NCBI GenBank assembly: GCA_033297075.1
Contig: MU858383.1
Span: forward strand, 1 to 16,693
Length of the DNA: 16,693 bases
Direction of reading: 5' to 3'
From: Rhypophila decipiens
Taxonomy: Eukaryota > Ascomycota > Sordariomycetes > Sordariales > Naviculisporaceae
The position numbers were made by a program, and so were the translations under genes. Below, in pieces: positions 7,710 to 16,260 of the stretch. The first letter of the stretch is position 1, and every line of letters begins with the position of its first letter. Under the pieces are notes generated by a model that saw only the letters and a program-made list of their open reading frames with translations, made no database searches and was not told the DNA's origin.

Positions 7710-9361
7710 ATGGATGACGGCGACGGTAGTCCGTACTCCGCCAAGCGAAGTGACAAACGTCAACTTTCGTCGAATCACGAACCTCCGGCGGGGGAAGCAT
7801 TACCTTATAAAGACGAGCCCGCCGACCCTGATTCTGATGGCAAGATCACGTATCAGTTGAGGGATAGACCGTCCGCGCTCAACGAAGTCTTCATGCGACC
7901 CGACGTGATGGTAGGCACTTCAGACGCAGCTAGCTCAGTCGACGTCCGCAGGACCCTCGTTCTCGACAATGGCGGGGATACCATCAAAGCCGGCTTCGTC
8001 ACATCCACCACCGACACGAGCCTCGAGAAGCCCCGTGTGATCCCCAACTACATCGTCCGCGACCGCCACAAAAAGGTCTACGTAGCTTCCGAGTTCGACA
8101 AATGCAAGGACTTCAGCGAGATCGGCTACCGCCACCCCGTCGAAAAGGGCTACATCGTCAACTGGGAGGCGCAGAAAGAGATCTGGGACCGCGAGTTCTT
8201 CAACGACAACGCACCCCAGCCATGCGACCCTTCGGAGACGAGACTCATTCTCACCGAGCAGCCCAATGCGCTGCCTCAGCTGCAGACACACTGCGACCAG
8301 ATAGTCTTTGAGCTGTATGGCTTTTCGAGCTATTATCGTGGCATCTGTGCGTTGCGTTTTTCCTTCTGTACAATTCCAACCCAAAGACCAAGATTCTAAC
8401 ACAATCCCAACCAGGTCCGACATTCAACGCCTACCACGATGTCCAAGCCATCTTCCAGACCCCCCGAGACGTCGGCACGCGCGTCAACTTGCCCGCCCAG
8501 ATCCTCCTCCTGATCGACAGCGGATACTCGCACACAACCGTGACTCCCATCCTCGCCGGCAGACCCCTCCAGTCCGCCATCCGCCGTCTCGACATTGGCG
8601 GGAGAATCCTCACGAACCGACTCACCAGGCTTCTATCCGAGCGCCACTTTGACATGCGTCACGAGCCCTACGTCGTCAACGAGATGAAAGAGAAGGCATG
8701 CTACGCCTCGCTCGACTTCAAGTCCGACCTCGAGAAAACATGGAAGGGCACGCAGGGCGAGCACCGTCCGGATTATGTCAGCGGCGGTGGCATCGCAAAG
8801 GATTATATCCTCCCTGATTCGCATACTCGGTTCCATGGAATCGTGCAAGACTATGAGCCCAGCAGGGTTGCGCAGGCGAAAAAGGGCGGCATTTCGAACG
8901 AGGACATCGTCACCTTGAGAAACGAGCGGTTTGCGGTGCCCGAGTTGTTGTTCAACCCGAGTGATATCAAGCTTAGGCAGCCGGGTATCCCGGGCGTGGT
9001 CATGCAGTCGCTCTCTGCGCTGCCCCTGGGACTCTGGGGGGGCTTTCTGGCCAACATTGTGGTCGTGGGTGGGAATACACTGTTCGAAGGGTTTGCGAAG
9101 CGGCTGGAGGATGAGTTGACACTTCTCGTGCCCAGTGCTTGCCGTGTGCGAGTGGCCAGACCGACAGACCCGATCACCAACACCTGGGAGGGCGCTGCCA
9201 ACTTTGCAAAGCATGAGCATGCGAACAAGTTGGCCGTTACCAAGGCTGAGTACGACGAGTATGGCAGTGGCTGGGTCGCACGCAAGCTTGCCGCTGGGTT
9301 GGGGGTTCCTAACAATGGCACTGCGAAGGCTGCTGAGGAAGGCCAAGCCGGTCCGTCTTGA
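7710..9361 (+). CDS. ARP6: Actin-related protein 6 (SWR1 chromatin-remodelling complex)
   Basis: Two exons (7710-8346 and 8415-9361) encode 527 residues. The 68-nt intron has a GTGCGT donor, a TTCTAAC branch site and an AACCAG acceptor, and splits a Cys codon. The start context is TCAAACATGG. Actin-fold landmarks are present: phosphate-1 loop LVLDNGG (D86), phosphate-2 loop LLLIDSGYSHTT (D247) and adenosine loop VVVGGNTLFEGF (G431-N433). Arp6-type blocks include the RPRVIPN-like PRVIPNYIVRDRHKKVYV, the KGYIVNWEAQKEIWDREF stretch, ILTEQPNALPQ, and YYRG followed by PTFNAYHD. In known fungi Arp6 is a nuclear subunit of the SWR1 complex, which exchanges H2A for H2A.Z, and it pairs with Swc6. About 80 acidic, probably disordered residues precede the actin fold, where family members normally start almost directly at the first loop. 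Other ARPs are less likely because the insert pattern and these motifs fit Arp6. Confidence 0.92.
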
Positions 9362-9994
9362 GACCGTCTGGGTCTTGAGTTGTTGGAATCATGTTCGATT
9401 AGGATGAGCCTTGGGCAGATGCTAGCAAGTGTTTGCCCTATCGAGCTCAGCACTACAAGTTTTGGTTTGGGGACCGTGAAGAGGCACGGTATCGCTGATC
9501 TCGATGCTGGCGGGTTACAGAAATGCCCAGCCTGGCTGCAGCTAGCTTCGAGAAGGATCCAGCCTTGAGTCGCCCATCTGCAAGGACTCTTCCTCGCCCC
9601 GGTGAGTCGACGACTTTACCCTGCGCTTGCCTGAGAGCTCGAGTCTGTCGCCCAGCCTGATCTGATGCGCACTGCACCTCTTGTGTGAGGCTGTATCTCA
9701 CCAAGTCGCGCGCCAAGTGACAGATCGGGGCGGGTCACTGAACAGGACGAGGCAAATACGATTGAGATAGTGCGTGAGATAGATATGCCTGATATTCTAG
9801 CTAGTCAAGAGTGAGAATAAAAATAAAGGTGTATACCAAGACCAAAAAAGCCACGTCATTTCTCGTTGCCAACCGTGTGCATGTATCCAATGGACGTCCT
9901 GAAGGATAACCCAATACCCCGGTTATATGGCTCATCCAAATACTTATCTTACACACCGCTGCAGTCCATCATGAACTGTTCAGATCCCCCTCAT
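9362..9994. other. Convergent 3' region between ARP6 and the membrane-protein gene
   Basis: The two neighbouring genes point towards each other, so this stretch should hold both 3' UTRs. I see no coding region of its own. Two adjacent AATAAA hexamers lie at 9816-9827. Confidence 0.6.
9816..9827 (+). terminator. Possible polyadenylation signal pair
   Basis: AATAAA occurs twice in a row (9816-9821 and 9822-9827), about 455 bp after the ARP6 stop codon. It could serve ARP6 if its 3' UTR is long. Fungal poly(A) sites often lack a strict AATAAA, so this is a weak call. Confidence 0.3.
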
Positions 9995-11011
9995 TTACCT
10001 CAGAGTCTCATAGCCCTCCCCAGAACGCCTCGCATAAGGCCACCAAAGCATATTCTTCAGCCCGACCATCAAGCCCGTTGCGCCAGCGTAGATACCCAGC
10101 ATCTTGCTCCACTCCACATTCCCATAGACCCGTTGTCCAACAGCCAGGCCGGCAAGATCGTATACCAATGACCCGCCAAAGATAAAATCGCTCGACTTTC
10201 CGCCCGCCAAAGTAAGAGTCGCAAAACCAAGACCGGTAAGCACCTTGGTCATGTTGGACACTGCCATGCCATGGTTGAAGAACACGAGGGACCCATTATG
10301 GATAAAATCGAGGATGGAGATGCCGGCGAAGGTCTTGATGACTACGTGCGTTAGGAACGAGCTTGTCGAGGAGAGGTTCATTATTGTGGATTTCGGCAGG
10401 GACGATCCAGGGTAGATGGCCGATTTGTGTGGCAGGCTCGGTAGACGGATGAAGAGGTAGTATAGCTGGATTATCGTGTTGAGGGCGACTGGAGCGAAGG
10501 CGAGGGTTAGGTTTGAGGAGACCCAGAGGGGACACCATGCTAGAGCATGCATGTTAGTTACGAGACAAGTAAACGAGGAAAGTAAAGGATGGAGGCAAGA
10601 CGTACCGGCTATACAAAAGTTGCCTAGGGTGTAGTAAGGCGCGTAATCTACCATCAGGGAGAGGTCATCCTCTATGTCTTGATTGTTGGGATCCGTGTTT
10701 CGGAGGAAAGATAGACGGCCCCGCGAGTTGGGCCGGCAGAGATGGTACAGCCACATGAGCTGGAATATTTGCTGGGACGTGAAGAATGCGCCGATGAAGG
10801 CTGGGTGTGGCGAGAAGAAGGAGACGTTGGCCTCGTGGATGTCTTGCATGTTTGGCGTTGTGAGCATCCCGTAGGCCTGGGAGGACATGTTGACTACCAA
10901 GCTGAGAGGGGCGAGCCATCTGGCCGTGCTGTGTGTGATGCCCATGTTGCTGGTTGGGAGGACGTGGGCTCTTTTGGGGGCGGAGTTGGTGATGTCCTTG
11001 GTATCCTTCAT
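9995..11011 (-). CDS. Uncharacterised multi-pass membrane protein
   Basis: On the minus strand two exons (11011-10606 and 10539-9995) encode 316 residues. The 66-nt intron (10605-10540) has a GTACGT donor, a CTAAC branch site and a TCTAG acceptor; it has no stop and keeps the frame, so an unspliced reading would give 338 residues. Hydrophobic segments suggest six or seven membrane spans: around WLAPLSLVVN, FIGAFFTSQQIFQLMWLY, the YYTLGNFCIAWCPLW block, TLAFAPVALNTIIQLYYLF, the VVIKTFAGISIL block, and two glycine-rich helices near the end (LTGLGFATLTLAGG and GIYAGATGLMVGL). The N-terminus is polar and there is no clear signal peptide. From memory, similar proteins with NPHPAFIG-like and GLKN-like motifs are common in filamentous ascomycetes, but I know no assigned function or domain name. 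Role and membrane are unknown. Confidence 0.82.
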   Translation of the reverse strand: MKDTKDITNSAPKRAHVLPTSNMGITHSTARWLAPLSLVVNMSSQAYGMLTTPNMQDIHEANVSFFSPHPAFIGAFFTSQQIFQLMWLYHLCRPNSRGRLSFLRNTDPNNQDIEDDLSLMVDYAPYYTLGNFCIAGTSCLHPLLSSFTCLVTNMHALAWCPLWVSSNLTLAFAPVALNTIIQLYYLFIRLPSLPHKSAIYPGSSLPKSTIMNLSSTSSFLTHVVIKTFAGISILDFIHNGSLVFFNHGMAVSNMTKVLTGLGFATLTLAGGKSSDFIFGGSLVYDLAGLAVGQRVYGNVEWSKMLGIYAGATGLMVGLKNMLWWPYARRSGEGYETLR

Positions 11012-11475
11012 GTAGCTTTCGTCTGAGTAGGTTGAGATTTATTACTACTGGTCAAGTGATACTATGGGATGATGGAGGTGGGCTATGGTAGGAACAAGGC
11101 ACATTTGGCGAAGAAAAGATGAACGGTCCGTTGGACTTGTATTTTAAAGGCCCCCGCTCATATATCGCAACTTTTTCTCTACATATCTGCGTGCCCGAAA
11201 GGTGTCATTGCCTGTTAACAAATGAAAGAGAACCGGTCATAGCTGGGGCGGGATGATGTAAATCTGTCGTGACTGATCTTCGATCGCGGTGTAACAGAGC
11301 ACTCTGGCCACGATCGGGATGCATGACGTGGGCTTGCGGAACGGGAGGAGCGGATGGACAGAGAGGAAGCACTTTGCCATTGTCAATTTGTCTCTGCAGC
11401 AGCGACACAGACCTAAGAGGAATGTTTCGAGAAGCTTGTTGGAACGTTTAAGTATAATTCGAGCAGCAAGGAGGT

Positions 11476-11483
11476 AGGAGGTC
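11476..11483. repeat. Left target-site duplication of the MITE
   Basis: AGGAGGTC directly precedes the left inverted repeat and recurs at 11647-11654 directly after the right one. A further AGGAGGT at 11469-11475 makes the left flank locally repetitive, so a duplication of 7 rather than 8 bp cannot be fully excluded. Confidence 0.75.
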
Positions 11484-11646
11484 TGCCGCCGCTAAAACCA
11501 CCATATACTAAAACCACCGTTATAACTAGCTTGAATAAATCGCTTGACTAACTCGAATAAATACCTCGACTGGCTCGAATAAACACCTTCGCCGGACTTG
11601 AATAAATGCCTAGATTGAAGGCCATACGGTGGTTTTAGCGGCGGCG
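11484..11646. mobile_element. 163-bp MITE with terminal inverted repeats and 8-bp target duplication
   Basis: The two ends are inverted copies: the left end has GCCGCCGCTAAAACCACC at 11485-11502, and the same 18 bases are found reverse-complemented at 11628-11645. Allowing two mismatches the terminal repeat is about 24 bp. AGGAGGTC stands directly outside both ends (11476-11483 and 11647-11654), which fits an 8-bp target-site duplication as made by hAT-type transposases. The element has no coding capacity. Inside it are a second CTAAAACCACC (near 11509-11518) and four spaced copies of CTYGAATAAAY. The superfamily is inferred from the duplication length only; the termini do not start with the common hAT CAG/TAG. 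Confidence 0.88.
11530..11607. repeat. Four internal 22-23 bp spaced repeats inside the MITE
   Basis: CTTGAATAAAT (11530-11540), CTCGAATAAAT (11552-11562), CTCGAATAAAC (11574-11584) and CTTGAATAAAT (11597-11607) recur with periods of 22, 22 and 23 bp. The spacers share CG-containing blocks (for example GCTTGACTA, CCTCGACTGG and CCTTCGCCGG). Such arrays often arise inside non-autonomous elements and may also be transposase-binding sites; neither is shown here. Confidence 0.8.
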
Positions 11647-11654
11647 AGGAGGTC
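11647..11654. repeat. Right target-site duplication of the MITE
   Basis: AGGAGGTC directly follows the right inverted repeat and matches the left flank exactly over 8 bases. The flanking bases differ (T/G), which limits the repeat to 8. Confidence 0.75.
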
Positions 11655-12104
11655 GGTCCCATGACCCCGACATCCGCCGTCCGGACCACAACGGCGGGAA
11701 CGGTCCTTGCGGAGGGAAACTGAAGCCGTTGTTGTGGGTCCACTCGGTGCGGTAGAACCCAAAAGGTTCCTGCGCACTATCAATTCTCAGACTCGATACA
11801 CCTTATCTCAGCCACAACATCAACTCGGATGCCACTCGCATCGAGGAGTAAAATATTCGACAAGTAAACACTGCTCAACAGCACCTTCCAAAGGCAGTGC
11901 TTGTTGCTCTGAAAGACACCGGGGGAACAATCCTGCAACCTGGTGAGGCACCACATGCACTGGAGCCCACTGGAGCCCAGCACCCGCTAAACCAAGACCG
12001 GTATCCGTAGCCCTGCCTCTGCTTTCCGTCTCCACTTTCTTCCCTGTCAGCCTGTCAAACCCCGCCAAACACTTGCACGAATCACTAAACCTTGTCTTGA
12101 AAAA

Positions 12105-12500
12105 ATGACAAAAGGCATCCCCTCCAACCTTTCTCCACCCGCCACAAGAAGTCTACTCGACAGTTTTCATCATCAAACGCGCCCATCACAGCAAACATGG
12201 AGACTCACTCGTCTCGTGATAATTCTAATCGCGAGCCCAATTGGAGACGGAGAGGCGGAGACTCGTACTATCCCGATAATCGAGACCGTGATCGCCGTCA
12301 AGACCGCGACCGTGACCGCAACAGCTACCGAGAGCGCGATCATGCCACAGACCGCGATCGCAACGACAGTCAATACGACTCTTATCGAGGCAACGGCTAT
12401 TCTCGCGACAGTGACCGTGACGGCGGTCGTGTCCTTGCGCCCCCTCCTCACTTCTTGCCCCCACGGCCGTCAAACCCTTCCGCCGGCCCACCAAGACTAG
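12105..12500 (+). promoter_or_regulatory. Possible upstream ORF overlapping the poly(A) polymerase start
   Basis: An ATG at 12105, preceded by six A bases, lies 92 bases before the chosen start at 12197 and in another frame. Its reading frame stays open for 131 codons and ends inside the main coding region. Its protein sequence is Thr/Ile/Ala-rich and not protein-like. If the transcript begins upstream of 12105, scanning ribosomes would meet this ATG first, which could lower translation of the main protein. If transcription begins after 12105 it has no effect. Confidence 0.35.
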
Positions 12501-14608
12501 AAGACTACAACAGCTACCGACCACCAGTCTCGTTCAATGTACCCAAAGCAAGTTTCGATTTCCGTGTCAATGCTCCCGCCGCGGTCCAGCAGGCACTCGA
12601 TCGTCAAGACGAGGAAGGAAGCAACAGTCAAAAGCGTCGCCGTGGGCCCAGTGACCTTCGACACGACGCTCGACGTAGGGCTCAACGCGAAGTTCAGTTC
12701 CGCGGCCAGTCCTCCCGAGCCAGACCGCCCTATCGCCGATTTGTCGCCGCCGAACGCGAGCTCCTGTCCGGGGCTCATACCGACATGCCCGCTGAAGCCT
12801 TGTATGACGAGGGCGCCGGGTCCACGTACCGGAATCTTAGTGATGTTTCGGACGATGAGGAGGCTGATATGGACATCTCCGATGACTCTAGCTCCCACTC
12901 GGGGTCCGACGCCCAGGAACCTCGACACAAGCGCCCTCGTTCCAATGTCGTCGGATCGGCCACTGGTGACGATGTCCCCAAGTGGTCAAATCCTGATCCC
13001 TACACCGCGCTCCCGCCTGAGGCTGCCGCTCAACGAGCTAAGAACAAGGATGTGGTTCAGCTGATTCGCAAGGCCCGGGTGCAGCCCAAGGAGGTCAAGA
13101 CCTCAGACCCCTCCCAGGCTGAGGACCAAGTTGCCGAGGACTTCATCTCGCTCGACGTTGATAGCGACGAGTCCGATGACGAATCTGCTTCAGGTATCCA
13201 AGATCTGAACCAACCAGGTCTCTCCAATGCCATAGCAGCGCAATGGGGCCAGCCGCTCACGAACCAAGCCAACAAGACGGAGCATGGCATGATGGCCGGC
13301 GGCAAGCCAATGGTAAAAAAATACGGTCCAGCAGTCGTCCCTGGCCCATTCCCGTCCCAGCCACTTCTCGAAGAGTCCCATGACTTGGGCAGCCGAAAGC
13401 GTACCCATGACGACCGCATCAAGGGCCCTTTCCAGCCCAAAAAGGCACCAGGAGGACCCCGTCCGAAGGGTAACATTACGTCAGACTGGTTATCCGTCTC
13501 GGGCATCAATGCCACACCCTGGCTTCGCTCCAATGGCTGGAAGCCCGACACCATGAAAGCTCTTCACCAAGAAATCGTGGATTTTTATAACTACGTCCGC
13601 CCAAGAGCATTCGAGGACGAGATCCGGGACGGGCTAGTCCGTGACCTCAGTGGTTGGGTTCGTCGCAAGTTTCGAGATGCCGAAGTTTACCCCTTTGGCT
13701 CTTATGCCTCTGGTCTCTACTTGCCAACCGGAGACATGGACTTGGCCTTTCTGTCTGATGAATACAAAAGGGGGGGCTACGCCAAGTACCACACCAAGAG
13801 TACCTTATTCAAGCTGCGGGGCCTCTTGAGTTACGACAGGAAGGCGTGGCAAAACGATATCGAGTGCATCATTGGTGCCAAAGTACCCATTGTCAAGTAT
13901 GTCGACTCCAAGACGGCCCTCAAGGTCGACATTTCGTTTGAAAACACCTCAGGCATCGTCGCCATCGAGACATTCAAGAAATGGAAGGATGAGTATCCCG
14001 CCATGCCCGTTTTGGTCACTCTAATCAAGCAGTTTCTTGCCATGCGTGGCTTGAACGAGCCTGTTAATGGTGGCATCGGTGGGTTCTCAGTCATCTGCCT
14101 AGTCGTCTGTTTGTTCCAGCATGAGCCCTCCTTCCAGACTAAGTCCCTAGATACCACGCATGCTCTGGGAGAGGTCCTTATGCGCTTCTTTGAATTCTAT
14201 GGCAAGATTTTTAACTACAAGGATGTTGCCATCAGCGTCAAGCCCCCGAAACTCGTCAAAAAGGTAAGTCACAAACTTGCGTGTTTGAGACCGTTGCAAT
14301 CTCTCGCTAACATGCTCAAACAGAACGAATACGGTGGATTTCCCTACAAGAATTATGATCGACTCTCGATTATCGACCCCAACAATCCTGCGAATGACAT
14401 TGCTGGAGGTTCCGCAAACTTCGCTACCATCCGTCAGGTATTCAGTCAGGCCCACGATGATCTTGCTGAGCGGATGTACATGCTGCACGATTGTCCAGAT
14501 GCCAAGGATCAGAGCATCCTCGGAGTGATCTTGGGAGGCAACTACTCGAGCTTTGAGAGTCAGCGCAATCACCTGCGAGAACTGTCCGAGAGGCTCAAGA
14601 GATCCTGA
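12197..14608 (+). CDS. Trf4/Trf5/Cid14-type non-canonical poly(A) polymerase
   Basis: Two exons (12197-14263 and 14324-14608) give 783 residues. The 60-nt intron has a GTAAGT donor, a GCTAAC branch site and an AACAG acceptor; it is stop-free and in frame, so the unspliced reading adds 20 residues. The start context CAAACATGG is strong. Residues 1-60 are rich in Arg-Asp dipeptides; basic clusters KRRRG and HKRPR suggest nuclear import. An acidic disordered region follows to about 450. The nucleotidyltransferase core starts near 455, with the signature FGSYASGLYLPTGDMDLAF (G501, S502, D513, D515) and the third catalytic Asp in KVDISF (D578). The PAP-associated domain carries the IIDPNNPANDIAGGS motif near 705-720. 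In yeasts this enzyme (Trf4/5, Cid14) adds short poly(A) tails as part of the TRAMP complex, marking faulty nuclear RNAs for the exosome. The very long N-terminus is usual for filamentous fungi. Confidence 0.93.
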   Translation: METHSSRDNSNREPNWRRRGGDSYYPDNRDRDRRQDRDRDRNSYRERDHATDRDRNDSQYDSYRGNGYSRDSDRDGGRVLAPPPHFLPPRPSNPSAGPPRLEDYNSYRPPVSFNVPKASFDFRVNAPAAVQQALDRQDEEGSNSQKRRRGPSDLRHDARRRAQREVQFRGQSSRARPPYRRFVAAERELLSGAHTDMPAEALYDEGAGSTYRNLSDVSDDEEADMDISDDSSSHSGSDAQEPRHKRPRSNVVGSATGDDVPKWSNPDPYTALPPEAAAQRAKNKDVVQLIRKARVQPKEVKTSDPSQAEDQVAEDFISLDVDSDESDDESASGIQDLNQPGLSNAIAAQWGQPLTNQANKTEHGMMAGGKPMVKKYGPAVVPGPFPSQPLLEESHDLGSRKRTHDDRIKGPFQPKKAPGGPRPKGNITSDWLSVSGINATPWLRSNGWKPDTMKALHQEIVDFYNYVRPRAFEDEIRDGLVRDLSGWVRRKFRDAEVYPFGSYASGLYLPTGDMDLAFLSDEYKRGGYAKYHTKSTLFKLRGLLSYDRKAWQNDIECIIGAKVPIVKYVDSKTALKVDISFENTSGIVAIETFKKWKDEYPAMPVLVTLIKQFLAMRGLNEPVNGGIGGFSVICLVVCLFQHEPSFQTKSLDTTHALGEVLMRFFEFYGKIFNYKDVAISVKPPKLVKKVSHKLACLRPLQSLANMLKQNEYGGFPYKNYDRLSIIDPNNPANDIAGGSANFATIRQVFSQAHDDLAERMYMLHDCPDAKDQSILGVILGGNYSSFESQRNHLRELSERLKRS

Positions 14609-15510
14609 ACAGAGAGACACAGCCCGAGAACACGGCCAGTTTTATGGACCTACAATGGACCCGCTATTTGGGATCCGAGGCCACGGCCCATGGACCACTA
14701 CTAACCACGATGCGGCCTGCTTATACGGATTTGTTATGAGATGTACGATTATACAGGGGGATTCCAACTTCTAACTCACGACATATGGACGGTGGACCTT
14801 GGGCGGAAAGATGCAGCGGTGTCTCTGGAGTTGGGAAATTTGGGCGGGAAACATCCATCGATACCCTTTTCATCTTTTTCAAACCCGTTGCTTGTCTGGC
14901 CGATGTCCTTTTTCCCCTTTTTGCCCTTTTCTTTTCTGTTCTTCTTTCCTCTTATTTGCGCGTCTTGGGCCACAACCGTTCTTCCATGCATGCCGCAGTT
15001 GTTTTGGCAGTTGTCTGCCGCACAGCGCTTTTTCTAATCACTCGTTTTGTTGTATCATAGCTGGGACTGGCATTGAGTCTACTGACCTATATCACGGGTT
15101 TTCCGAGGCTCATGCTTCGGCTAGATAGGAGAGACACTCCCAGCCAGCCCTCCTCCTCCAGTCGCGGATTCTTCCCCGGAAACCCTTCCCGAGGAGGGCT
15201 TGGGTTCTTTGTTTCTCACGTTTTCTCATTGCCATCCTACATCCATAGGCCAAGTTGGCTGCAACGCAATTGACGGCGACGAGTTTCTTTTTTTTTGGTT
15301 TTTTTTTTGCAACTTTGTGACTGACCGACGATAACGTCCAGGCCGACTGCATTCATTTTCGTTCTTCGGCTGCTCATATTGAGCAGGCGAAGGAGACTAC
15401 TGACCGTGTTTATAGGAAACTTGGACAACTCCTGCTGAGGCAGGTCTCGTTCTATCACTGCTTTCTTTTTCTTGACGAAGAGGGGATCTTTGGAAGAGCT
15501 TGGCTTGTCG
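14609..15510. other. Intergenic stretch with pyrimidine-rich tracts
   Basis: No convincing gene. It begins with the 3' flank of the poly(A) polymerase gene. From 14863 to 14955 the plus strand is strongly pyrimidine-rich (many TTTT and CCCC blocks). Between 15288 and 15308 there are a 9-T and a 10-T run separated by GG. Such tracts are typical of fungal promoters and 5' leaders. Short open frames here (for example 14785-15060) are hydrophobic only because of the T-rich composition. Confidence 0.5.
15288..15308. repeat. Paired poly-T runs
   Basis: Nine T bases (15288-15296), GG, then ten T bases (15299-15308). Homopolymer runs like this exclude nucleosomes and are frequent in promoters; here no downstream gene is certain. 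Confidence 0.7.
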
Positions 15511-16260
15511 ATGACGCTAGACTTGTTTCACAATCTGTCGACAATCTGTGAACGAAAACGGCGGGTGGTGTGCTCTTCCTTGCGGTTGAGCCACCTCCAC
15601 CACCATTTTCTCACTGCATGCTACGCGCTCTTGTGTGGCTGTGGAGAGGAACCTGCCTCTACGAGACAGGACATGGAAGATGTCTACTTTCGGTGCTTCT
15701 TTCTACTTTTTGAGGATGTCGCATCTTTGGCAGTTACTACTGTCAGTCAACAAAACCAAGTACATCATCAAACTTGGTGCTGGTTGGCCTGGGTTGATTA
15801 CGCGGAAACTCGACCCAAGACCGGGCTCTATCGCCTCACCGAGGTCAACACAAACCACGTGAAATGGCTTGAAGGGATCTTTGTACTGGTTATACGTTGT
15901 CCTGCACCCTTGTTTGCTTCTTATTTTCCGAATACCCCGATGGCAAGCGTGGGTAGACGGGCAGACTTTTGTTGCGGTTGTCCCCGGCCAAGTAAAATTA
16001 TCGATTTGAACCCGAAGTTGCAGACATGTCAGTTCCATGTCACAGTAATTCCGCCCTCCAGACGGCCGCGATGCCTAATTTCCGTGGTTAACAGAACATA
16101 TGACTGTAAGGAAGTTCAACCAAGCCCCGAACCTCATGATCCAGAGGGCAAACAAGCAGTTGACTTGTACCAGGTGGAGGGAAGCACTGAACCCGATGTG
16201 CGCCTTGAAGTTGGACCTCACGTGTGCTCTCTGCACTCGGATCTTTGTTCCATGTGTTGA
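15511..16260 (+). CDS. Doubtful hypothetical ORF of 249 codons
   Basis: The frame is open from an ATG at 15511 to the TGA at 16258-16260, and is also open for some codons upstream without another ATG. It is long for chance. However, the translation is rich in Cys, His and Trp, has no recognisable domain or regular amphipathic pattern, and no clear promoter or start context. Other frames on the same strand are also partly open. It may instead be part of a non-coding transcript or the leader of a gene beyond the right edge. I keep it only as a low-confidence candidate. Confidence 0.2.
   Translation: MTLDLFHNLSTICERKRRVVCSSLRLSHLHHHFLTACYALLCGCGEEPASTRQDMEDVYFRCFFLLFEDVASLAVTTVSQQNQVHHQTWCWLAWVDYAETRPKTGLYRLTEVNTNHVKWLEGIFVLVIRCPAPLFASYFPNTPMASVGRRADFCCGCPRPSKIIDLNPKLQTCQFHVTVIPPSRRPRCLISVVNRTYDCKEVQPSPEPHDPEGKQAVDLYQVEGSTEPDVRLEVGPHVCSLHSDLCSMC

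Larger units (their letters stand above)
11012..12196. other. Shared upstream region of two divergent genes
   Basis: The membrane-protein gene (minus) and the poly(A) polymerase gene (plus) diverge from this 1.2-kb stretch. No gene of its own is supported. A minus-strand TATATGA-like box around 11160-11167 lies about 150 bp before the membrane-protein ATG. The MITE described separately sits in the middle. The right part contains an upstream ATG at 12105. Confidence 0.6.

Noticed and set aside
8633..9346. Long minus-strand frame (237 codons) and a second one (8851-9453, 200 codons) opposite ARP6 exon 2
   Set aside because: Both are antisense shadows of a GC-rich, strongly coding exon with clear Arp6 motifs. 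Their translations look like reverse images of biased codon use.
9995..11011. Uninterrupted 338-residue reading of the membrane-protein gene
   Set aside because: The frame is open throughout, but 10605-10540 has a perfect GTACGT donor, CTAAC branch site and TAG acceptor, and removing it joins two membrane-protein blocks smoothly. I prefer the 316-residue spliced form.
12537..13064. Plus-strand 175-codon frame and minus-strand 143- and 165-codon frames within the poly(A) polymerase exon
   Set aside because: They are other-frame shadows of the low-complexity N-terminal coding region, with Pro/Ser/Thr-rich meaningless translations.
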